Positions 58,182 to 64,000 of a stretch of DNA of 64,000 nt are shown in pieces. This stretch comes from Pokkaliibacter plantistimulans. Its GTDB lineage: Bacteria > Pseudomonadota > Gammaproteobacteria > Pseudomonadales > Balneatricaceae. Position numbers and translations under genes: made by a program. The stretch lies in assembly GCF_046844695.1 (NCBI RefSeq), contig NZ_CP177354.1:2170001-2234000 (forward strand), in the 5' to 3' direction. How positions within the stretch are numbered: the stretch's first letter is position 1; every line of letters begins with the position of its first letter. The notes under the pieces were generated by a model, which saw only the letters and a program-made list of their open reading frames with translations, was not told where the DNA came from and made no database searches.

Positions 58182-59498
58182 GTGACCATCAGTTCTGACA
58201 TGAGTGCAGATCCCTCTGTACTGACGGCGTCGCCCCAGGCCACGCAGACTCGTAAATCATCCGCCTCCAATGTGGTGGCGATCGTGCTGGGTAATGGCCT
58301 TGAGATGTATGATTTCACGGTCTATAGCTTCTTTGCTGCCATTATCGGCAAGCTCTATTTCCCTGTTTCTTCATCTCTGGGTGCGCTACTGCTGTCGCTG
58401 GCGACCTTTGGTGTCGGCTTCTTCATGCGTCCTCTCGGTGCAGTGCTGATCGGTAACTATGCCGATAAACGTGGCCGCAAAGCGGCGTTGACCCTGACCA
58501 TTCTGCTGATGACCATCGGTACGGCGCTGATCGCCTTTACCCCGACCTATCACCAGATCGGTATTGCTGCCACCCTTTTACTGGTGATGGGGCGACTGTT
58601 GCAGGGATTATCTGCCGGTGGCGAAATCGGTGCCTCCTCTGCCATGCTGATGGAGAGTGGTCTGGCTCATCGCCGCTGCTTTCTGGTGAGCTGGCAAACT
58701 GCCAGTCAGGGCGCCGCCGCACTGTGTGGCGCTCTGATCGGCGTTGGCCTGTCCACCGCGTTCACTCCTGCTGAGCTGGAGTCAGGCTGGTGGCGACTGC
58801 CCTTTATCCTCGGACTGCTGATTGCTCCGGTGGGCATGTACATTCGCCGTCAGCTCGACGAAACACATGTGGTGACGGCAGAGCATGAGCACAAAGTCAG
58901 CCTGCTGGACGTGCTGCGACAGCACTACCGGACACTGCTGCTGGGTATCCTGCTGATGGTAGCGAGCACCTCTTCCATGTATCTGGAGGTGTTCTACATG
59001 CCGACCTATCTGATTCGCAATCTGCACTTCCCCAGCTCTACCGCGTTTGCGGTGGCGAGTCTGGCAGGAGCCATTCTGTTTCTGGTGCCCCCTTTCGTTG
59101 GCAAATACTGCGACACCCTGAAAAGCCGCAAGACCCTGCCGGTCTGCGCCATGGTGCTGTCCCTGCTGGTGACCTATCCCGCGTTCCTGCTGTTGCAGCA
59201 GTCCACAGAGTTGCTGCAGGCCATGCTGATTATTGGCGGCCTGATCCTGATCATGACCGCTGTCGCCAGTACCATCTTTGTACTGATGATGGAGGCTTTC
59301 GAGCCGTTCTCCCGTGCCACCGGCATTTCCATCATGTATGCCTTCGGTGTGACCATCTTTGGTGGTTTTGCCCCCTTCTTTGTTACCGCGCTGATGGCAT
59401 GGACCGGCAGTGCACTGGTCCCGGCCTGGTACCTGATGGCAGCCACCTTTATCAGCCTGATTGCCATGCTGCTGTTCCCTGAGCGCCGGTTGCCCTGA
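58182..59498 (+). CDS. MHS-type MFS transporter (metabolite:H+ symporter)
   Basis: 438 residues with twelve predicted helices. The MHS subfamily marks are GLEMYDFTVYSFFAAIIGKLYFP near the start, RPLGAVLIGNYADKRGRKAAL after helix 2, and GRLLQGLSAGGEIGASSAML in helix 4-5. Substrates in the family are organic acids, osmolytes or amino acid derivatives. Start GTG 58182 with AAAGAGGA upstream; ATG 58200 also possible. The M20 amidohydrolase follows after about 95 nt, so an N-acylated or organic-acid substrate is a reasonable inference. Confidence 0.87.
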   Translation: MTISSDMSADPSVLTASPQATQTRKSSASNVVAIVLGNGLEMYDFTVYSFFAAIIGKLYFPVSSSLGALLLSLATFGVGFFMRPLGAVLIGNYADKRGRKAALTLTILLMTIGTALIAFTPTYHQIGIAATLLLVMGRLLQGLSAGGEIGASSAMLMESGLAHRRCFLVSWQTASQGAAALCGALIGVGLSTAFTPAELESGWWRLPFILGLLIAPVGMYIRRQLDETHVVTAEHEHKVSLLDVLRQHYRTLLLGILLMVASTSSMYLEVFYMPTYLIRNLHFPSSTAFAVASLAGAILFLVPPFVGKYCDTLKSRKTLPVCAMVLSLLVTYPAFLLLQQSTELLQAMLIIGGLILIMTAVASTIFVLMMEAFEPFSRATGISIMYAFGVTIFGGFAPFFVTALMAWTGSALVPAWYLMAATFISLIAMLLFPERRLP

Positions 59499-59592
59499 CG
59501 CTTCTGCCTTTCACCTGATTATTTCTGTTGTCGGGTAATCGTGGCGGTGCTGCGGTTACCTGCGCCATGCCCAAGCGTTACCGGAGGTTCCC

Positions 59593-60768
59593 ATGACTCG
59601 TCTTATCAATGACCCGGCCTTCTTGCGTCAGTGCGAAGACTTTGTCTCCATCCGTCAGGATATTCACAGCTACCCTGAACTGGGTGCTGATGTACCCCGT
59701 ACTTCACAGTTAGTCGCCGACCTGCTGAAGGAGTGGGGTTACGAGGTACATACGGGGATTGGCGGGCTGGGAGTGGTCGGAGTGCTACGCCAGGGTAACG
59801 GCAGCAAACGCCTCGGCATTCGTGCCGACATGGATGCCCTGCCTATTCTGGAAAAGACCGACGTTCCCTATCGCAGCAAATGTGATGGTCATATGCATGC
59901 CTGTGGCCATGACGGACACACGGCCATTCTGCTGGCCGCAGCCCATTATCTTGCCCGTCACCGTTGCTTTGATGGCACGCTCAACCTGATCTTTCAGCCT
60001 GATGAGGAAGGGCTGAGTGGCGCTAAAGCGATGATTGAGGATGGTCTGTTTAGCCGTTTCCCTTGTGATGCGGTGTACGCATTACACAATATGCCCGGCA
60101 TTGCTGAAGGGGTGGCTGCCGTGCAGACCGGCATCATGACCAGCTCTTCTGACCGCGTCACTATTACCTTCCGTGGTAAGGGCGGGCACGGCGCACTGCC
60201 ACATCGTGCTATTGACCCCACCGTCGCCATGGCCGCCACCATCATGGCACTGCAGACGGTCGTGTCACGCAACCTGTCACCGATGGAGTCAGGCGTGGTC
60301 AGTATCGGCACGGTCAAGGCAGGTACGACCTCCAATGTCATTCCGGAGACGGCTGAAATTGTACTGAGCGTCCGGGCGATGGCCGTGGATACCCGTCAGA
60401 CGCTGGAACGGCGTATTCGCGCCATTGTGGAAGGGCAGGCCGCGGCTTTCGGTATTGAAGCAGACATTCGCTATGACCACATGGTGCCAGCGATGCTCAA
60501 CACCCAGGAGGAGACGGTGATCCTGCGTCAGGCAGTGGCTGCGGCACTGGGAGAGGAGCGACTGGCCAAGGAGCATCTGCCCGCCTATGGCAGCGAAGAT
60601 TTTGCCTGGATGATCGAAGAGGTGCCCGGCAGTTACTTCATGCTGGGCAATGGTCTGGAAGGGGCAGTGGGGTGCTCAGTGCATAATCCGCACTATGACT
60701 TCAATGATCGGCTGGTTCCGGCTGGTGCGGCGTGCTGGGTTGAGCTGGCCCGTACCTTCCTTGCCTGA
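59593..60768 (+). CDS. M20D amidohydrolase (hippuricase/N-acyl amino acid type)
   Basis: Metal-dependent hydrolase cleaving N-acyl bonds. 391 residues. GIRADMDALPI, HMHACGHDGHT, FQPDEEGLSGAKAM and ALHNMPG carry the metal and catalytic residues; the lid domain (about 180-300) has the typical GKGGHGALPHRAIDP; the final His is in SVHNPHYDFND. Related enzymes hydrolyse hippurate, N-acetyl amino acids or indole-amino acid conjugates; which one cannot be read here. CCGGAGGTTCCC precedes the ATG. Confidence 0.92.
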   Translation: MTRLINDPAFLRQCEDFVSIRQDIHSYPELGADVPRTSQLVADLLKEWGYEVHTGIGGLGVVGVLRQGNGSKRLGIRADMDALPILEKTDVPYRSKCDGHMHACGHDGHTAILLAAAHYLARHRCFDGTLNLIFQPDEEGLSGAKAMIEDGLFSRFPCDAVYALHNMPGIAEGVAAVQTGIMTSSSDRVTITFRGKGGHGALPHRAIDPTVAMAATIMALQTVVSRNLSPMESGVVSIGTVKAGTTSNVIPETAEIVLSVRAMAVDTRQTLERRIRAIVEGQAAAFGIEADIRYDHMVPAMLNTQEETVILRQAVAAALGEERLAKEHLPAYGSEDFAWMIEEVPGSYFMLGNGLEGAVGCSVHNPHYDFNDRLVPAGAACWVELARTFLA

Positions 60769-60770
60769 GA

Positions 60771-60907
60771 ACCTGTCCACGATCTGCTGCGAGTTGGCCA
60801 ATCTGCGTTGAAAGGCGCTTCGGAATGCTTATTCAGTTCATCTGAACGCCGCATCCTCAGGGCTTTTCGCCTTGTTGGGCTTTGGCACACGAGAGCGTGA
60901 ATACGTT
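60771..60907. repeat. Possible dispersed intergenic repeat
   Basis: The stretch around GCGTTGAAAGGCGCTTCGGAATGCTTATTCAG with a small central hairpin (GTTCA-TC-TGAAC) resembles, from memory, repeats found between genes in several gammaproteobacteria. I see only one copy in this window. No coding frame covers it. Confidence 0.35.
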
Positions 60908-61007
60908 CTGGTTCGGTGGGTAAAGCAATTGGCCAGACCGCTGGGTTAATCATGCTAGACTCGCGCCATTGGCGGTGTCTTACCGCCCTGTGCCGGGATC
61001 TGTAGTA

Positions 61008-61916
61008 ATGAAAATCCAGCAACTGAAAGCCTTTCTGACCATTACCGAGGTGGGGAGCCTGCAAGAGGCTTCCCGCCGTCTTCACCTGACCCAGCCGGCT
61101 CTGAGCAAGTCCATCAAGGAGCTGGAAAGTGAGCTGGGCATCAGCCTGTTTATCCGCGGCGCACGTGGAATCACCATCACTGAATACGGTCAGCGTCTGC
61201 TGGGCCATGCCCGCCTGATCGTCGAGACGGAAAAGCGTGCACGTCAGGATATTGAAGACATGAAGGGCATGATGGTCAGTGAAGTGGTGCTGGGGGTAAC
61301 GCCCATCACCTCGGTGCTGCGCCCTCTGGCCGATGGCATCGTGGCGTTTCGCCAGCAGCATCCCGGTGTGACTTTGCGGGTGCTGGAAATGCGGCCTTAT
61401 CAGTTACTGGAGCATCTGCGGGAAGGGCGGGTCGATTTCGCCATCACTTCGCAGGTGCCTGCCGTAGGTCACGCACTGGAGTGGATACCCATCTGTCGCA
61501 TTCCCAATCTGGTCGCCGTTCGTCGTGGCCATCCGTTGCAGGGCGTGAAGTCGTTGCGCGTGCTGCAACAGGGGGACTGGATCAGCCTTGATCCGCTGAG
61601 CGATCAAACCACCTACTTCCACCAGATGTTCAGCATGAATGGTCTGCCGTTACCGCTGAAGGTGCAGGAGTGCTCATCGATGACGCTGGCGCGCACGCTG
61701 GTCAACACTACGGATGTGATCGCACTCTATACCAAAGAAGCGTTCGACAGCCCCGATCTCAGTCACGAAATCAGTGCAGTGCCGATTATTGAACCGGTGC
61801 CGGACAGCGTCATTTCGCTGGTCACCCCCAAGCGCGATCTGCTGACGCTCAGTGCTACCCAGCTATTTGATATGATCCAGTCTAAACTGCAGTTGCGTTA
61901 CCCCCATTTCACCTGA
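61008..61916 (+). CDS. LysR-type transcriptional regulator
   Basis: 302 residues. Helix-turn-helix GSLQEASRRLHLTQPALSKSI at about 19-39, then a substrate-binding domain. ATG 61008 begins MKIQQLKAFLTI, a normal LysR start. It follows the M20/MHS pair on the same strand and may control it, although LysR genes more often diverge from their targets. Ligand unknown. Confidence 0.9.
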   Translation: MKIQQLKAFLTITEVGSLQEASRRLHLTQPALSKSIKELESELGISLFIRGARGITITEYGQRLLGHARLIVETEKRARQDIEDMKGMMVSEVVLGVTPITSVLRPLADGIVAFRQQHPGVTLRVLEMRPYQLLEHLREGRVDFAITSQVPAVGHALEWIPICRIPNLVAVRRGHPLQGVKSLRVLQQGDWISLDPLSDQTTYFHQMFSMNGLPLPLKVQECSSMTLARTLVNTTDVIALYTKEAFDSPDLSHEISAVPIIEPVPDSVISLVTPKRDLLTLSATQLFDMIQSKLQLRYPHFT

Positions 61917-61948
61917 GACACCCGGCTGTCGGGATAAGGAGCGGGATT

Positions 61949-62455
61949 GTGCTGATCATGCAGACTGACCGTCTGGCACTGCGAGAAGTGCAGGTTGATG
62001 ACGCCGGGTTTATTCTGGCGCTGATCAATGATCCTGACTGGATCCGTTTTATCGGCAACAAGGGCATCCATAGCGAACAGCTGGCGCGTGACTATATTCG
62101 TCAGGGGCCGCAGCAGATGTATCTGCGTCATGGGTTTGGCTTGTGGCTGGTCAGTGACCGCCTTACCCGGACCCCAATGGGCATGTGTGGTCTGATCAAA
62201 CGCGACAGCCTTGAGGATGTCGATCTGGGGTTTGCCTTTATGCCGGCCTTTCGCGGTCAGGGTATTGCTGAGGAAGCGGCGCGGGCCTGTATGACCTTTG
62301 CCCGGCAGCAGCTGGGTATGCAGCGACTGGTCGCCATCACGACCCCGGACAATATTGCCTCGGGGCGTTTACTGGAGCGTCTGGGCTTTGTGCTGGAAGG
62401 GATGCAGCCGGGTGAAAACGGCCAGCCGCTGAAGCTGTTTGCGATTTCACTGTAA
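61949..62455 (+). CDS. GNAT-family N-acetyltransferase
   Basis: 168 residues of the RimJ/RimL-like GNAT class. The opening TDRLALREVQVDDAGFIL and the acetyl-CoA loop FRGQGIAEEA, followed by NIASGRLLERLGFVLEG, are typical. Start GTG 61949 with AAGGAG 7 nt before; ATG 61958 is an alternative. Substrate unknown. The stop codon lies inside a 19-bp tandem repeat. Confidence 0.85.
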   Translation: MLIMQTDRLALREVQVDDAGFILALINDPDWIRFIGNKGIHSEQLARDYIRQGPQQMYLRHGFGLWLVSDRLTRTPMGMCGLIKRDSLEDVDLGFAFMPAFRGQGIAEEAARACMTFARQQLGMQRLVAITTPDNIASGRLLERLGFVLEGMQPGENGQPLKLFAISL

Positions 62456-62478
62456 GTTGGCGATTTCACTATGAGTTG
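62441..62478 (+). repeat. 19-bp tandem duplication at the end of the GNAT gene
   Basis: GCGATTTCACTGTAAGTTG (62441-62459) is followed at once by GCGATTTCACTATGAGTTG (62460-62478), two mismatches, then GCGAT begins a third partial copy. The first copy contains the TAA stop. Confidence 0.8.
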
Positions 62479-62493
62479 GCGATGTCGCAGGGA

Positions 62494-62925
62494 TCAGCCC
62501 GATTTCATCAGCCGGTCGCGCAACCCTTCCAGCTGTGACTTGATACTGGCCAGCTCATCAAGGCTGCAGGCCATGGAGCACACCATTTCCTGGGGAACGG
62601 TTTCAGCAGCCTGTTGCTTCAGACTTTTGCCCTTGTCGGTCAGGCTGATGATGACCTGACGTTCATCCTGCGGGGCGCGATTGCGCTCAACCAGACCAGC
62701 GCTTTCCATGCGCTTCAGCAGCGGCGTGAGGGTGGCGGAGTCCAGATAAAGGCGCTCGCCAATTTCTGACACCATGCGCTGGTCGTTTTCCCACAGTACC
62801 ATCATCACCAGATATTGCGGATAGGTCAGGCCCAGTGCCTTGAGCACTCGGCGGTAGACCTTGTTCATGGCCAGTGAGGTGGAGTACAGGGCAAAGCAGA
62901 TCTGATCATCGAGTTTCAGTGACAT
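62494..62925 (-). CDS. ohrR: OhrR-like MarR-family redox regulator
   Basis: 143 residues from ATG 62925 with AAGGA upstream. LDDQICFALYSTSLAMNKVYRR carries the peroxide-sensing Cys at the OhrR position, and GLTYPQYLVMMVLWE and LYLDSATLTPLLKRME are OhrR-like winged-helix parts. OhrR represses ohr until organic hydroperoxides oxidise the Cys. No ohr gene is adjacent on either side within the window. It converges with the GNAT gene. Confidence 0.85.
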   Translation of the reverse strand: MSLKLDDQICFALYSTSLAMNKVYRRVLKALGLTYPQYLVMMVLWENDQRMVSEIGERLYLDSATLTPLLKRMESAGLVERNRAPQDERQVIISLTDKGKSLKQQAAETVPQEMVCSMACSLDELASIKSQLEGLRDRLMKSG

Positions 62926-63279
62926 GCTGGGTCCTTTGGCCTGATTATGACTGGGGCAGGTTATGACGGGTGTGATGGTATATAGCGAGCGATTTAACCT
63001 CAAGTTACCTTTTATTGCCTCTGGTCGTGAACACGTGCTTCGGGGTTACTACTGACCGGCCTGACCAGGCCCCATTTGCGCCAAGTTATCCGATAGCGAC
63101 ATTTTGGCAATTGCCAAGTGACGTTGGCAGTGATCTGGACTATCTTTTTGCGCTTCGCATTTTCTGGCCGGCGAGCGTTCACCTAATTACAAGGAATATC
63201 GCTGCCTGCCGAGAACAATAATGAACTAACAGCCACACAGGGAGATGAGGGTGAGCACAGTGCAGGAGTGGGATCAGCA
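62926..63279. other. 354-bp divergent region between ohrR and the sensor gene
   Basis: Contains a perfect 14-bp palindrome TTGGCAATTGCCAA (63104-63117) that could be an operator, although it is about 180 nt from the ohrR start. No convincing small gene. Promoters for both flanking genes should lie here. Confidence 0.45.
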
Positions 63280-64000
63280 GTGATAACGCGTAGATTGCGC
63301 AGGGAAGGGCCATTTTTCCGCTGGGGCGGCAGGGTGCTCGGCGTGCTGTGCTTCTGGTGGCTGGCTGCCAGCGTTGCCGCGGCTGTTGTACCGCTGGACG
63401 ATAAGGAGCGTGCCTGGCTGGTGAAGCATCCGGTGATCACCGTGCATAACGAAATGAACTGGCCACCGTTCAATTTCAATCAGAATGGCCAGCCCACTGG
63501 CTTTTCTGTCGACTACATGAATCTGTTGGCGGTAAAAATGGGCCTCAATATCCGTTATATCTCGGGGCCGGAGTGGGATGAGTTCATGGCGATGATCAGA
63601 GATGGCCGCCTGGATGTCATGCTCAATATTGTCAATACGCCCGGTCGCCGGGAGTTCATGAGCTTTACTAACCCCTATCTTTCGTCACCGTCCGGTATTT
63701 TTGTCACCCGTGACAACGACAGCATCCACAGTCTGGAAGACCTCAATGGCAAGACGGTGGCTATTCCCCGTGGCTTTTTCTTTCAGGAGGTACTGGAAAC
63801 CAGTTACCCCAAGATCAAGCTGCTGCTGGAAGATGACACCCTCGATAATCTGGAGTCAGTTGCCTTTGGCCGTGCCGATGCCACCGTCGGTGAGCCGGGC
63901 GTGGTGCAGTATCTGATCGATACCCATTTTCTGACCAACATCAAGCTGGCAGGGCAAGCGACGGACCGGCGTTTTACCAGCGTCATGAGTATTGGCGTTA
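63280..64000 (+). CDS. Periplasmic solute-binding/sensor protein, 3' end outside window
   Basis: Open to the window end (at least 240 residues). A long basic signal or anchor (about 1-38) precedes an SBP_bac_3 domain: LDDKERAWLVKHPVITV, then NWPPFNF and GFSVDYMNLLAVKMG, NTPGRREFMSFTNPYL and LEDLNGKTVAIPRG. The KHPVITVHNEMNWPPF opening is typical of BvgS/EvgS-like sensors and of diguanylate cyclases with periplasmic binding domains, rather than amino acid transporters. No ATG exists; GTG 63280 with AGGAG 11 nt upstream is the best start, GTG 63268 possible. The output domain is not visible. Confidence 0.8.
   Translation, partial: MITRRLRREGPFFRWGGRVLGVLCFWWLAASVAAAVVPLDDKERAWLVKHPVITVHNEMNWPPFNFNQNGQPTGFSVDYMNLLAVKMGLNIRYISGPEWDEFMAMIRDGRLDVMLNIVNTPGRREFMSFTNPYLSSPSGIFVTRDNDSIHSLEDLNGKTVAIPRGFFFQEVLETSYPKIKLLLEDDTLDNLESVAFGRADATVGEPGVVQYLIDTHFLTNIKLAGQATDRRFTSVMSIGV

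Noticed and set aside
60929..60961. TTGGCC ... TAGACT as promoter of the LysR gene
   Set aside because: Spacing between the hexamers is 21 bp, too long for a sigma-70 promoter.
63104..63117. Perfect palindrome as a definite OhrR operator
   Set aside because: It does not resemble the AT-rich OhrR operators I know and is far from the ohrR start; kept only as a possible site.

Overview
The window is one continuous chromosome segment of a gammaproteobacterium, probably an Oceanospirillales-like, Pseudomonas-related lineage. This rests on the 16S type, the rrn layout (16S, tRNA-Ile, tRNA-Ala, 23S, 5S, tRNA-Thr), E. coli-like protein families (NrdA/NrdB/YfaE, RsxA-E, YdbH/YnbE/YdbL, MetG, TrmA, Mrp, Dcd) and Pseudomonas-like neighbourhoods (cox-ctaG-coxC-SURF1-ctaAB; argF-grxD-peroxiredoxin-rnt-motY). 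A sodium-type flagellar protein (MotY) and an Rnf complex would suit a marine or brackish organism. The genus cannot be fixed from the sequence alone. I found no CRISPR array, insertion sequence, integrase or prophage; the region is mostly core chromosome.

Layout. 1-5210: rRNA operon lacking the start of 16S, closed by a strong terminator. 5266-13403: aa3-type cytochrome c oxidase locus (coxB, coxA, ctaG, coxC, an antisense DUF2909 gene, SURF1, a thioredoxin-like CxxxC protein, ctaA, ctaB). No SCO gene follows ctaB. 13607-14927: a Yip1-like membrane protein and rimJ. 14935-23392: an AcoR-type sigma-54 activator diverging from a glycerol-type ABC transporter operon (glpS, glpT, glpP, glpQ, DUF2160, glpV). 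A well-matched -24/-12 promoter and an upstream inverted repeat lie between them. 23834-24152: two tandem tRNA-Tyr genes on the minus strand, each followed by its own short hairpin. 24386-28769: nrdA, nrdB, yfaE and a small membrane protein, behind a candidate pair of NrdR boxes. 28848-32653: class II DAHP synthase, an RstA-like response regulator without a kinase but coupled to a secreted protein, and metR.

32866-37883: argF, grxD, a 2-Cys peroxiredoxin, rnt, motY and gloA. 37963-42644: an MFS transporter and the ydbH-ynbE-ydbL envelope operon. 42742-49916: rsxABCDGE-nth, with an RsxC tail of six approximately 72-residue repeats, three of them near-identical 216-bp DNA repeats. 50380-57612: metG, a REC-HDOD regulator, trmA, mrp, dcd and a small membrane protein. 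58182-62925: an MHS-type transporter, an M20 amidohydrolase, a LysR regulator, a GNAT acetyltransferase and an OhrR-like regulator with no ohr beside it. The window ends inside a periplasmic solute-binding/sensor gene.

The main themes are respiratory oxidase assembly, deoxynucleotide supply with its iron-sulfur helper, electron transport by Rsx, redox and electrophile defence (GrxD, peroxiredoxin, GloA, OhrR), and carbon uptake. The least ordinary signals are the sigma-54 control region of the glycerol-type transporter with its complementary half-degenerate ATPase pair, the recently amplified RsxC repeats, the kinase-less RstA/secreted-protein pair and the paired tRNA-Tyr trailer hairpins. 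None of these clearly amounts to a wholly new system.
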